Positions 1 through 8,867 of a DNA stretch of 64,000 nt are shown here, piece after piece. Under the pieces are notes generated by a model that saw only the letters and a program-made list of their open reading frames with translations, made no database searches and had not been told where the DNA came from. This stretch comes from Candidatus Poribacteria bacterium. GTDB lineage: Bacteria; Poribacteria; WGA-4E; UBA9662. The position numbers were made by a program, and so were the translations under genes. Each line of letters opens with the position of its first letter. Within the stretch, counting starts at the first letter, position 1. The DNA lies in contig JASMLX010000008.1 of the NCBI GenBank assembly GCA_030748495.1, forward strand, positions 1 to 64,000, given 5' to 3'.

Positions 1-752
1 ATCCGCTTGGCCAAAGGCGGTTGAAAGGCGGCATTGAATTGATCTGTCCCTACCGTAAAAACAATAAGACCAAGAAAGATGAGGATGGTGGCAAATTGCG
101 GCCTGACAGGCGTCGATGGAAGGTTGAGCCTACTTTGGCCTGGCGGCCAAACTTCCGAAGATTGGTTGTTGGTTGGGAAAGAGAAATTCAGATCTACCCA
201 GCTTTCTTTCACCTTGCTTGCATCCTGATTACATTGAGGCAGTTTTGAAATGGCTTCTAATAATCCTAAACGGACAGCAAACTAAGCGGAAGAAGGTACC
301 GTGTCTGCCGAACATAAATCCAACACACTTGCTGGCCAATGCTATACACTATCACAATATCTGCAGCAAAAAAACTATCAGACGCCTAGGTTGGATAGTT
401 TTTTTAACGGCTATCTCCTAGTATAGGGACTGAAACTAGACCCAATTGCTAAAAATGTGGGAATTTACTAGAGGCGTCGGATTGGCCAGACTTATTGGTT
501 TGTTATACCGATACGTTGATTATTGACAATCAAAAGACTATTAGGTGATGATACCACAATCTCTCGTAATCCAAGAACTGCATTCAGTCGAGATTAATAT
601 CCGTCAACCGGCATTCGCCAGGCTTGCACTTCACGCCGAGGAGATGTCAACTTCTACGACTTTTACGACGTCTTCTGCGCTCACACTATCAGTAAAAATA
701 TTACCGACCGACCCCGATAATTAACCTATACTGAAAATAGTAGGAGGATTGA
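1..752. other. Non-coding lead region
   Basis: No convincing gene is seen here. Two open frames on the + strand (about 21-248 and 173-421) lack a ribosome binding site and recognisable protein features, and the second runs through a terminator-like hairpin, so they are treated as chance. The stretch holds that hairpin at 368-405. It ends with a TATACT box at 727-732 that could be the -10 of a promoter for the gene at 753, although no good -35 sits 17 bases upstream. Confidence 0.5.
368..405 (+). terminator. Bidirectional terminator-like hairpin
   Basis: A run of seven A followed by CTATC (368-379) is perfectly complementary to GATAG followed by seven T (394-405), with a 14-base loop. The T run on the + side and the A run (T on the other strand) would allow intrinsic termination in either direction. 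It probably closes a gene lying left of the window. Confidence 0.55.
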
Positions 753-1571
753 ATGAGTTTTAAAATCGGTGTTGTCACCGATGAAATCAGCCAGGATCTA
801 GTCGAAGCCATCGAAGTAGCCCGGTCCTGGGGGCTGGAACATATTGAACTGCACAGCGTATGGGGGCAAAATATCTGTCACATTGATGATGCGACCCTAA
901 GCCGGGTGGTTTCAATTGTTCGGCAGAGTGGTATGACTGTAACCAATATCGACTCGCTTACTTTAAGGTGTGACCTCGACAATGATGAAGCCTATGCGGA
1001 ACATATTGCTCATTTGCGCCGGTCAATTGAAATTGCGCCGTTGTTTGGAACCAACATCGTTCGCTTGTTCTCGTTTTGGAAAATCGAAAACATTACGGAA
1101 GAGCACTGGAAACGGATTTTCGACAAGCTTGAATTGCCAGTTCGTATCGCTGAAAGTGAAGATATTATCCTTGGCTTTGAGAATGTCAGCTCTGGGAATA
1201 TTGGTACTAGCGAGGATCTGCAAAAACTGTTGGATTATTTTGATTCACCCAATCTAAAGCTAATTTGGGATCCTGGTAATGCCTATGCGGCAGGCGATTT
1301 TTCACCAAATCCAACCGGTTATCATCGGGTCAAAGACCGAGTCATACATGTTCATGTTAAAGATGTTGACTTCATTGATGGTAAAAGGGTTTGGCTACCG
1401 ATCGGTGCCGGAAAAATCGACTACAAGTCAGAGTTACAAGCTCTAAAAGAGGATGAATATGACGGTGTAATCGCACTGGAAACTCATTTTCGGCTTCCTA
1501 ATGATTATGGAGTTGAGAGTACACGCCAATCCTACGAAGGGTTAATGCAAACCCTTAAAGAAATAAGTTAA
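753..1571 (+). CDS. Sugar phosphate isomerase/epimerase (TIM barrel)
   Basis: A 272-residue protein of the xylose-isomerase-like TIM-barrel superfamily (AP endonuclease 2 fold). Visible signatures are Glu143 in GFENVSSG, the WDPGN motif at 172-176, HVHVKD at 199-204 and Glu243 in ALETHF. These match the usual metal-binding and catalytic positions of sugar isomerases and epimerases of this group. The substrate cannot be read from sequence. The start is fixed by AGGAGG at 742-747, five bases before the ATG. It is the first gene of a + strand sugar-acid cluster, with queC 12 bases downstream, so a keto-sugar or sugar-acid epimerisation in that pathway is a reasonable guess. It is too short and lacks the family features to be mannonate dehydratase. 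Confidence 0.8.
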   Translation: MSFKIGVVTDEISQDLVEAIEVARSWGLEHIELHSVWGQNICHIDDATLSRVVSIVRQSGMTVTNIDSLTLRCDLDNDEAYAEHIAHLRRSIEIAPLFGTNIVRLFSFWKIENITEEHWKRIFDKLELPVRIAESEDIILGFENVSSGNIGTSEDLQKLLDYFDSPNLKLIWDPGNAYAAGDFSPNPTGYHRVKDRVIHVHVKDVDFIDGKRVWLPIGAGKIDYKSELQALKEDEYDGVIALETHFRLPNDYGVESTRQSYEGLMQTLKEIS

Positions 1572-1583
1572 GGTCAATTGTAG

Positions 1584-2282
1584 GTGAAGGCCACATCGGA
1601 ACAAAAAGCGGTTGTTTTATTGAGTGGCGGTCTCGATTCCACCACTGTACTTGCTATCGCACAAGACCGAGAATATCGGATCTTTGCTATGAGTTTTTGC
1701 TATGGTCAGCGGCACGCCTTTGAATTAGAGTGTGCCAAACAGATCGCCCGGCAAGCAGAGGTTAATCGGCACATTGTGGTTGACATAGATTTACGTGCTT
1801 TTGGAGGGTCGGCCCTAACCGATGACATTGAAGTGCCGAAGATGCGATCATTAGCAGAGATGACCGATAACATTCCGGTTACCTATGTTCCTGCTCGAAA
1901 TACAATCTTTTTGTCCTTTGCCCTAGCTTGGGCTGAAACACTAGACGCCCGACACATTTTCATCGGGGTCAATTCACTGGACTATTCAGGGTATCCCGAC
2001 TGTAGACCTGAATATATCCAGGCCTATACTCAAATGGCTAACCTGGCTACCAAAGCAGGGGTAGAAGGTCAACATCTTCAAATCCATACCCCGCTGATCA
2101 ATCTCACCAAAGCGGAGATTATTCAAACTGGAACAACTCTGGGCGTGGATTATGCTCTAACGCATAGCTGTTATAGTCCCGATGTTCAAGGAAGACATTG
2201 TGGTCAGTGTGATGCTTGTCTTTTGCGCCAAAAGGGATTTAGCCAAGCCCAGATTACAGACCCAACGTCTTACGCAACCTAG
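1584..2282 (+). CDS. queC: 7-cyano-7-deazaguanine synthase QueC
   Basis: A 232-residue protein that converts 7-carboxy-7-deazaguanine to preQ0 with ATP and ammonia, in queuosine tRNA modification. The PP-loop SGGLDST lies at residues 14-20, and the C-terminal zinc site is Cys196, Cys206, Cys209 and Cys212 (the last three as CGQCDAC). Length is normal for the family. The start is GTG, 12 bases after the preceding stop. It is unexpected inside a sugar-catabolic run; no other queuosine gene (queD, queE, queF) is present in the window. Shared transcription with the sugar genes is likely from the spacing alone and need not mean shared function. Confidence 0.93.
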   Translation: MKATSEQKAVVLLSGGLDSTTVLAIAQDREYRIFAMSFCYGQRHAFELECAKQIARQAEVNRHIVVDIDLRAFGGSALTDDIEVPKMRSLAEMTDNIPVTYVPARNTIFLSFALAWAETLDARHIFIGVNSLDYSGYPDCRPEYIQAYTQMANLATKAGVEGQHLQIHTPLINLTKAEIIQTGTTLGVDYALTHSCYSPDVQGRHCGQCDACLLRQKGFSQAQITDPTSYAT

Positions 2283-2292
2283 GATATTAACT

Positions 2293-3570
2293 ATGAGAGA
2301 CCTCGAAACGATGAATGACTTGCCCAAACCGCAGACACTCGGATTGAAACCATCCTTCGGTTTTGGTGATAGGCTTGGTCTTGCCACCCCAGGGCATATC
2401 TTGGCAGCTAAGCGTGGCAATATGATCCCGGTCTTTGCTCAACAGTCGGTTCGCGAAATGGAACGAACCGGCCGGACCCCGAAGGATGTGATGATGGCAG
2501 CACAGAAGAGTCTAAAAAAGGCGGGTTGGACTCAAAGTTGGGGAGCTGATGCTGACCATCTAAAAACACAACAGGATGTGATCGATCTGGCTCTAGCTGG
2601 CTTTACTTTCTTCACTATTGACCCTTCCGACTATGTTACCAATCAGGCTGATTGGCTAACCGGAATGGATCTGCAAGATGCTGTAGAGGCGGTAATCAAT
2701 GCCGGTGCTTTTGAATCGATAGACCAGATTGAACAGCTATATTTCAACCAAACTGTTGAACTCAGCGACCAATTAGCAATTTCTTGTGATGAGCGAGAAG
2801 AACTATTTCGCGCCGTTGTTAAATACGGTAAAGCTGTTGATTATGCCGCACAGATGACGACCTGGATTAAAAGCCAAGTTGAAGATTTCGAACTAGAAAT
2901 CTCGGTGGATGAAACCGACACGCCAACCAGCGTCTGGGAACATCTATTTATTGCACTTGAACTAAAACGACGGGGAGTTGAGGTGGTCAGTTTAGCTCCT
3001 AGATTTGTAGGGGAGGTTGAAAAAGGCATCGACTACAAGGGTGATCTGCAACATTTTGAGGAGACACTCCATCAGCACGTTGCCGTGGCCCAACATTGTG
3101 GCCCTTATAAAATTAGTGTTCATAGTGGATCTGACAAGTTTAGCATTTATCCCATCTTAGGTCGAGTTTGTCGGGAACTGCTCCACGTCAAAACGGCGGG
3201 TACTAGTTATTTAGAGGCCTTGAGAGTTTTGGCAAGACAACACCCTGACGCTTTTTTGGAGATTTTGAAATACTCAATCAGCCGCTTTGAAACGGATCGC
3301 GCAACCTATCATATTTCAGCCCAAGTCGAAAACTTGGCTGACCCTATTTTTCTAAATGTAGAGAAGCGAGAGGAAAAATATCTGGATCAGGACGACGGCC
3401 GCCAAGTACTTCACGTAGCCTTTGGGTCGGTCTTGACGAAGGGGCGAATGCCTAACGATCAGTTATTTAACGAGGTTATCATGGAAACGCTGGAGCAACA
3501 TGCTGATCTATATGAACAATTTCTGGAGGCCCATCTCGGTAGACACATCGAACTACTGTCTGCCGGATAA
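2293..3570 (+). CDS. uxaE: Tagaturonate epimerase family protein (UxaE-like)
   Basis: A 425-residue protein. The signature GFGDRLGL near residues 22-29 and HSGSDKFS beginning at His277 are those of the UxaE family, characterised in Thermotoga maritima as interconverting D-tagaturonate and D-fructuronate. The start at ATG 2293 is preferred over upstream frame extension to 2182, because the extension lies inside queC and the ATG follows the queC stop by 10 bases. The reading frame ends 19 bases before the start of an L-galactose dehydrogenase homologue. In this setting the enzyme would receive tagaturonate made from a hexonate by the dehydrogenase at 4521. The mannonate oxidoreductase and dehydratase needed next are not in the window. 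Confidence 0.85.
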   Translation: MRDLETMNDLPKPQTLGLKPSFGFGDRLGLATPGHILAAKRGNMIPVFAQQSVREMERTGRTPKDVMMAAQKSLKKAGWTQSWGADADHLKTQQDVIDLALAGFTFFTIDPSDYVTNQADWLTGMDLQDAVEAVINAGAFESIDQIEQLYFNQTVELSDQLAISCDEREELFRAVVKYGKAVDYAAQMTTWIKSQVEDFELEISVDETDTPTSVWEHLFIALELKRRGVEVVSLAPRFVGEVEKGIDYKGDLQHFEETLHQHVAVAQHCGPYKISVHSGSDKFSIYPILGRVCRELLHVKTAGTSYLEALRVLARQHPDAFLEILKYSISRFETDRATYHISAQVENLADPIFLNVEKREEKYLDQDDGRQVLHVAFGSVLTKGRMPNDQLFNEVIMETLEQHADLYEQFLEAHLGRHIELLSAG

Positions 3571-3589
3571 ATGGCAGGAGGCCGAGCGT

Positions 3590-4519
3590 TTGGAATATCG
3601 CAGACTAGGTAAAACAGAGCTAAAAGTTTCCGTTGTTAGTTATGGTGCCGCACCTCTCGGTAATGAGTACCGGCAAATCGATATCTCGGAGGGAATTCGA
3701 TCCCTTCATTTGGCGCTTGATCTCGGTGTCAACTTCATTGATACGTCCCCTTACTATGGTCGGACAAAATCCGAGTCAGTGTTGGGGCAGGGGTTAGCGC
3801 AGATCGACCGGAACCGTTATTACCTGGCCACTAAAGTTGGTCGCTATGATCTGGATGAGTTCGATTTCTCGGCTGACCGTGTGGCACAGAGTATAGATAA
3901 AAGCCTCCGAAGGTTAAGAGTAGATTATCTAGACCTTATCCAGTGCCACGATATTGAATTTGGTAATTTAGACCAGGTCGTCAATGAGACGATTCCAGCC
4001 CTACAGAAAGCCAAACAGCAAGGAAAAGTTCGTTTTATTGGCATTACCGGTCTACCGCTAAAAATCTTCTGCTATATTTTAGATCGAATAGAAGTGGATA
4101 CCATCCTGTCTTACTGTCATTATTCTCTGAACGACACGGCGCTGGAGGATTTGATTCCTTATCTAGAAACGAAGGATGTTGGCATTATCAGTGCATCGCC
4201 ACTTTCGATGCGGTTGTTAACCAATCTTGGATCACCAGATTGGCATCCGTCTGACGATGAGACCAAACAGGTCTGTGCTCAAGTCGCAGCACATTGTCGT
4301 TGTCAAGGAGGCGATCTGGCTGAACTTGGTATGCAGTTTTCACTCGCCAATCCAAAGATTCATTCTACTCTGATGGGCACTGCTAATCCAGATAACGTCC
4401 GAAAAAACATCAACTGTCTGACCTCAACCTACAATGCAAACCTATTGGCCGAAGTACAAGAGATGCTGAAACCGATTCACAATCGCACCTGGATAAGTGG
4501 CTATCCCGAGAACAACTAA
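3590..4519 (+). CDS. Aldo/keto reductase, L-galactose dehydrogenase-like
   Basis: A 309-residue aldo/keto reductase with the tetrad Asp51, Tyr56, Lys82 and His120. Several blocks (DTSPYYG, LDLIQCHDIEFG, IGITGLPL, ILSYCHY, IISASPLSM, DWHP, QFSLAN) closely follow plant L-galactose 1-dehydrogenase, which oxidises L-galactose to L-galactono-lactone; related bacterial enzymes act on L-fucose or D-arabinose. The start is set by AGGAGG at 3576-3581 eight bases before TTG 3590; an ATG at 3500 inside uxaE would add 30 residues not seen in the family. It is followed by a Zn-dependent dehydrogenase after one base. Exact sugar specificity is inferred. Confidence 0.88.
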   Translation: MEYRRLGKTELKVSVVSYGAAPLGNEYRQIDISEGIRSLHLALDLGVNFIDTSPYYGRTKSESVLGQGLAQIDRNRYYLATKVGRYDLDEFDFSADRVAQSIDKSLRRLRVDYLDLIQCHDIEFGNLDQVVNETIPALQKAKQQGKVRFIGITGLPLKIFCYILDRIEVDTILSYCHYSLNDTALEDLIPYLETKDVGIISASPLSMRLLTNLGSPDWHPSDDETKQVCAQVAAHCRCQGGDLAELGMQFSLANPKIHSTLMGTANPDNVRKNINCLTSTYNANLLAEVQEMLKPIHNRTWISGYPENN

Positions 4520-4520
4520 G

Positions 4521-5543
4521 ATGCAAACTATTATCCTTGAAAAACCGGAGCATTTTACTCTAAAAGATACGCTGGAACCCGGCGAAGTTACGGCTGACTA
4601 TGCCCGGGTCAGTGTCCGTCGCATTGGTATCTGTGGCACGGATCTTCATGCTTATCGGGGGAAGCAGCCCTTCTTCAACTATCCGCGGATTTTAGGGCAT
4701 GAACTAGGCGTAGAAATCGTCGAAATTGGCAACAATGATCTAGGTCTACAACCAGGTGATACTTGTGCGGTCGAACCTTATTTGACCTGTGGGAAGTGCA
4801 TCGCCTGCCGGTGTCAAAAGCCCAATTGCTGTGTTGAGATGAAGGTGTTGGGGGTACACATTGACGGTGGGATGAGGGAGCAGATTACAGTTCCGATCAA
4901 TAAACTACACAAGTCGGATCATCTCACCTTGGAGCAATTATCCTTAATTGAGATGCTGGGGATCGGTGCACACGCTGTCGACCGAGCCCAACTGGAGTCA
5001 GACGAGTTTGTGTTGGTCATTGGTGCCGGGCCGATTGGACTGTCAGTAATTCAATTTGCACAACTAGCTGGGGCTAAATTGATAGTCATGGATATCGTCC
5101 AGAATCGGTTGGCCTTCTGTCGACAGCATTTTGGTGTTCAATGGACTGTCGAGGCTCAAAACGATCCACTATCGCAACTCGAGATGATCACCAAGGGAGA
5201 CCTGCCAACCGTAGTTTTTGACGTCACTGGCAACACCAAATCGATGGAAAGCGCCTTCAGCTACGTTGCCAACGGCGGAAAACTGGTTTTTGTTGGCTTG
5301 GTACAATCGGAAATTACGTTTTCCGATCCGGAGTTCCACCGCCGAGAAATCACTCTACTTTCAACCCGAAACTCAACGCCCAAAGATTTCAAGCGGATTA
5401 TCTCATTGGTTGAGCAAGAGAAAGTCGATACCAAACCGTGGATCACACATCGATCCTCCTTTCAGGAGATGATCTCAGTGTTCCCGAACTGGCTAGTACC
5501 TGAATCCAACATTATCAAAGCGGTTGTTTCACTTGACAGTTGA
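4521..5543 (+). CDS. Zn-dependent alcohol dehydrogenase, probable sugar-acid dehydrogenase
   Basis: A 340-residue medium-chain dehydrogenase. Catalytic zinc ligands are Cys38 (in GICGTDLH) and His60/Glu61 (GHE). The structural zinc site is Cys90, Cys93, Cys96 and Cys104, and the nucleotide-binding motif is VIGAGPIG. It resembles the group that includes L-galactonate-5-dehydrogenase, L-threonine dehydrogenase and sorbitol dehydrogenase. Its place between an L-galactose dehydrogenase homologue and a KDG kinase, near uxaE, suggests oxidation of L-galactonate to D-tagaturonate; that is inference. ATG 4521 is used; an in-frame GTG at 4497 overlapping the previous gene is possible. Confidence 0.85.
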   Translation: MQTIILEKPEHFTLKDTLEPGEVTADYARVSVRRIGICGTDLHAYRGKQPFFNYPRILGHELGVEIVEIGNNDLGLQPGDTCAVEPYLTCGKCIACRCQKPNCCVEMKVLGVHIDGGMREQITVPINKLHKSDHLTLEQLSLIEMLGIGAHAVDRAQLESDEFVLVIGAGPIGLSVIQFAQLAGAKLIVMDIVQNRLAFCRQHFGVQWTVEAQNDPLSQLEMITKGDLPTVVFDVTGNTKSMESAFSYVANGGKLVFVGLVQSEITFSDPEFHRREITLLSTRNSTPKDFKRIISLVEQEKVDTKPWITHRSSFQEMISVFPNWLVPESNIIKAVVSLDS

Positions 5544-5598
5544 GCAGGCCATTTAACCGATTGGCGTCATCGCCGATGAATTACAGAAGGAGAAAATT

Positions 5599-6642
5599 AT
5601 GTTTGATCTGATTACTTTCGGAGAGGCAATGGTACGACTAGCCTCGCCTGATTTTATGCGCTTGGAGCAATCATCCACCTTAAATATGACGGCCGGTGGA
5701 GCAGAGCTTAATGTGGCGGCAAATGCCGCTAGTTTAGGGTTAAAAACGGCCTGGGTTTCCCGGTTGGTCGATAACTGGTCTGGTCGCTTCATCTGCAACA
5801 AAGGACGAGAATTGGGCGTCGACGTCTCTCATATCGTCTGGACACCCTTCGATGGGGTTGGTCAGGAACGCAACGGATTCTACCATCTGGAACTCGGTGC
5901 TGGGCCTCGTGCTGCCAATGTGACCTACGATCGTGCTTATACAGCTATTTCCAACATTGAAGTGGGCGAAATTGACTGGGATCATATTTTCGATGGATCT
6001 CATTGGTTTCATCTGAGCGGTATCACACCTGCTTTATCTCAATCTGCGGCTACCGTTTGTGCGGAAGCATTACAAGCAGCACGTGCCAACGGCTTACAGA
6101 CTAGTTACGATCTTAACTTCAGATCTAAACTCTGGAGTGCTGAAGAGGCTCAAAAGGTCAATCGGGAACTGGTAACACATGTTACGGTTTTGATCGGTAA
6201 CGAAGAAGACTTTGAAAAATCGCTGGGTTATAAAGCGGAAGGGGCAACCGACGACTTTGCCAAACTAGATCCTGAAACCTACAAACAGGTAGTTCAACGG
6301 GTTATTAACGACTTCACCAACGTCGAACAGATTGGTACTACACTTCGTGATGCCAAAACAGGCTGGCTGAATGACTGGCGGACACTACTATTCGATGGCG
6401 ACAATTTTTACCTGTCGAAGATTTACGAAGACTTGGAGTTAGTCGATCGGGTTGGTGGTGGCGACAGTTTTTCCGCCGGGCTAATTTACAGCTTGCTTCG
6501 AGGAAAACCTGCACAGGAAGCGGTCGACTTCGCTGGTGGCTACTCGGCTCTCGCTCATACCTTTCCCGGTGACTTTAACTGGGCAACAGCAGAAGAGGCC
6601 GAGAAAGCAATGCAAGCAGGTAGTGTACGGATCAACCGTTAG
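5599..6642 (+). CDS. PfkB-family sugar kinase, probable 2-keto-3-deoxygluconate kinase
   Basis: A 347-residue ribokinase-family kinase. It has the N-terminal substrate loop TAGGAELNVA, the FDLNFRSKLW-type segment (here YDLNFRSKLW) common in KDG kinases, and the C-terminal GGGDSFSAG with catalytic base Asp289. It would phosphorylate KDG to KDPG at the end of a hexuronate route. The start is supported by AGAAGGAGA some seven bases upstream. It lies 55 bases after the dehydrogenase gene on the same strand. A role on another keto-sugar cannot be excluded, and the KDPG aldolase is not in the window. Confidence 0.82.
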   Translation: MFDLITFGEAMVRLASPDFMRLEQSSTLNMTAGGAELNVAANAASLGLKTAWVSRLVDNWSGRFICNKGRELGVDVSHIVWTPFDGVGQERNGFYHLELGAGPRAANVTYDRAYTAISNIEVGEIDWDHIFDGSHWFHLSGITPALSQSAATVCAEALQAARANGLQTSYDLNFRSKLWSAEEAQKVNRELVTHVTVLIGNEEDFEKSLGYKAEGATDDFAKLDPETYKQVVQRVINDFTNVEQIGTTLRDAKTGWLNDWRTLLFDGDNFYLSKIYEDLELVDRVGGGDSFSAGLIYSLLRGKPAQEAVDFAGGYSALAHTFPGDFNWATAEEAEKAMQAGSVRINR

Positions 6643-6887
6643 GTGGAATCTGGAGATTAAGAGTTTATTATTCATTGGTCGGCAATCATTAGTCACCGGT
6701 TTCGGCGTGCATTCCTATCGACCGTACAAAGAAAGGTAGCGAAAATGTAGTCCGGGATTCCGGTAGATGTAGTGACATCTTAATCCATCCAAGGTCAAGG
6801 CGACTTCGCTATCAGGCTGAGGATATGGTTAAGGGCATGACTAATAAGCTATTGAAATATTAGGTGATCTGAGTAAGGGGAAAAACC

Positions 6888-7979
6888 TTGAAACATGTGG
6901 AAGTTTATCGAGAAATAGGCCGTTATGCGGGCTGGCCAGCTAACTACGGAATTTGGTCTTGGGGCAATGAAATTGTGGTCTGTTTTACCGTTGGTTACAT
7001 GAAGGAAGAGATTTCCGGCTTTCATCCTAGAGATGCTAGCAGGCCTTTCTATACGGCACAAGCCAGAAGTCTGGACGGTGGCGAAAGTTGGAAGGTTATT
7101 CCAATGGTGTGCAAAGTCCCCGGCAATAAGAGCCTCTCAGCGGATGAGCACGTCAAATCTGATCTCGGTATTGGCGATACCGCAGACCTCGAAAATACGC
7201 CCATCGACGGCCCCGGCATCGACTTTACCAATTCAGACTTAGCGATTATGTGCGCTAGATCTGGATTATCCGACGGTGCTGAATCCTGGTTTTACTTCTC
7301 ACTGGATCGCTGTCATTCGTGGAACGGACCGTTCAAACTGCCCGGATTTGGGCTCCGTGGCATTGCCGCCCGTACCGATTATTTGGTTTTCGACCAGAAT
7401 ACTTGTATCTTCTTTCTAACCGCCGCTAAGTCCGATGGTAAAGAAGGTCGCGTTTTTTGTGCTCAAACGACGGACGGTGGCAGAACTTTTGATTTGCAGT
7501 CTATGATTGGCGAAGAACCCGACGGCTTTGGCATTATGCCGGCCAGTCTACGCTTGCCAGACAGTCGCTTGCTGGTAGCAGTGCGGTGTCGCGGCAACAA
7601 GCCCGACTTCACCCAAGCACAGAACTGGGTAGACCTATACGCATCCGATAATCAGGGCGTGAGTTGGAAATACATCAACAGGCCCGTCGCAGACACCGGT
7701 GTCGGCGGTAATCCGCCAACATTAACGCAATTAAAGGATGGGAGATTAGCTATAGTTTACGGCTATCGAGATCAACCAACGGGCATGGGAAGTGTTACTA
7801 GCATGGATAACGGTCAAACATGGAGTCAACCGATTATGCTACGGGAAGATGGTGGTGATCACGATATTGGTTATCCCAGAACCGTAGAACGTCCCGATGG
7901 AAAATTGGTGACCGTCTATTACTACAACGATCAGCCAGACGGTGAACGCTATATTGCAGCTACCATCTGGCAACCGTAA
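6888..7979 (+). CDS. Sialidase-like BNR-repeat protein
   Basis: A 363-residue six-bladed beta-propeller candidate of the sialidase superfamily. Five Asp-box-like motifs are visible (SLDGGESW, SLDRCHSW, TTDGGRTF, SDNQGVSW, SMDNGQTW). No N-terminal signal peptide is seen, so it may act in the cytoplasm. True sialidase activity is not proven: the classic arginine triad and a FRIP/YRIP motif are not obvious, and such proteins in this lineage may be other glycosidases. The start is TTG 6888 with a GGGG run (6877-6880) eight bases upstream. It sits in the sugar-catabolic cluster, 27 bases before the lactonase gene, suggesting release of a sugar from a glycoconjugate. Confidence 0.75.
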   Translation: MKHVEVYREIGRYAGWPANYGIWSWGNEIVVCFTVGYMKEEISGFHPRDASRPFYTAQARSLDGGESWKVIPMVCKVPGNKSLSADEHVKSDLGIGDTADLENTPIDGPGIDFTNSDLAIMCARSGLSDGAESWFYFSLDRCHSWNGPFKLPGFGLRGIAARTDYLVFDQNTCIFFLTAAKSDGKEGRVFCAQTTDGGRTFDLQSMIGEEPDGFGIMPASLRLPDSRLLVAVRCRGNKPDFTQAQNWVDLYASDNQGVSWKYINRPVADTGVGGNPPTLTQLKDGRLAIVYGYRDQPTGMGSVTSMDNGQTWSQPIMLREDGGDHDIGYPRTVERPDGKLVTVYYYNDQPDGERYIAATIWQP

Positions 7980-8006
7980 TGATCCAGAAATAACGAGATA
8001 AGAGAG

Positions 8007-8867
8007 ATGAGCAACTTCCAGATTATTGATACACATACCCATTTTTACGATCCTAGCCGCCCACAAGGTGTTCCTTGGCCAAGCAAAGACGATGACTTTC
8101 TCTATCGCACCGTTTTACCTGATGAGTATAAAACTATGACAACGCCTTTAGGCGTTCGAGGAACGGTAGTCGTTGAGGCCAGTAAGTGGTTTGAGGACAA
8201 CCTTTGGGTGCTGAAATTGGCCGAAACAGAGCCCTTTATTGTCGGCTTAGTCGGCAATCTCCAACTCGATTCGGTCGACTTTGAGCCGCACTTTGAACAG
8301 GTCACAGCTAACCCCCTTTTCCGAGGTGTCCGACTCGGTGGTGGGGTCGTGCAGCATCTGAGCGATGCGGATCTACAAAAGCTAGAGCGACTGGCAGCAG
8401 CAGATCTCCAACTCGATGTCCTCGGCAATGCTGATGTTATGCCCCGCGTAGCAGAACTGGCGACCCAAATTCCCAATTTACGAATCGTTATCGATCATAT
8501 AGGGTCAGCACGCATCGATGGCAAAACACCGGACCGTGAGTGGGCGGAAGCTATGCAGATCTCAGCCAAACCGTCTAACGTTTACTGTAAGGTGTCGGGT
8601 TTGGTAGAAGGAGTAACGGATAAGATGCAACCACCACCTAAAGACGTGGACTTTTATGCACCGGTGCTAGATCTACTCTGGAACCAATTTGGCCAGGAGC
8701 GGTTGATTTATGGATCTAATTGGCCTGTCTCCGCTCGCTATGCCGACTATGCTTTTGTTCAACAACTTGCACTGGATTACTTTCAACCAAAAGGGCAGGA
8801 TGTCATCGTCAAGGTGTTTGAGCAGAACTCGAAAGCAGTTTATAAGTGGATTGATCGACTAAAGTGA
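8007..8867 (+). CDS. Amidohydrolase family sugar lactonase (COG3618 type)
   Basis: A 286-residue amidohydrolase of the family containing L-fucono-lactonase, L-rhamnono-lactonase and 2-pyrone-4,6-dicarboxylate lactonase. It has DTHTHFYDP with His10/His12, VIDHIG in the middle and the YGSNWPV motif near the C-terminus. The likely reaction is opening of an aldonolactone. That fits directly after the L-galactose dehydrogenase homologue of this cluster, whose product is a lactone. GAGATAAGAGAG just upstream acts as ribosome binding site. Its 3' end overlaps the convergent gene at 8859 by nine bases. Confidence 0.85.
   Translation: MSNFQIIDTHTHFYDPSRPQGVPWPSKDDDFLYRTVLPDEYKTMTTPLGVRGTVVVEASKWFEDNLWVLKLAETEPFIVGLVGNLQLDSVDFEPHFEQVTANPLFRGVRLGGGVVQHLSDADLQKLERLAAADLQLDVLGNADVMPRVAELATQIPNLRIVIDHIGSARIDGKTPDREWAEAMQISAKPSNVYCKVSGLVEGVTDKMQPPPKDVDFYAPVLDLLWNQFGQERLIYGSNWPVSARYADYAFVQQLALDYFQPKGQDVIVKVFEQNSKAVYKWIDRLK

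Noticed and set aside
21-421. Two overlapping + strand open frames in the lead region
   Set aside because: No ribosome binding site or family features, unusual composition, and one frame crosses a terminator-like hairpin.
753-1571. Mannonate dehydratase (UxuA) as identity for the first gene
   Set aside because: This would have completed the hexuronate route, but the protein is too short and carries the motifs of the general sugar isomerase/epimerase group.
6888-7979. Firm naming as an active sialidase
   Set aside because: Asp boxes are clear but the arginine triad and FRIP-type motif could not be identified, so only the fold is claimed.
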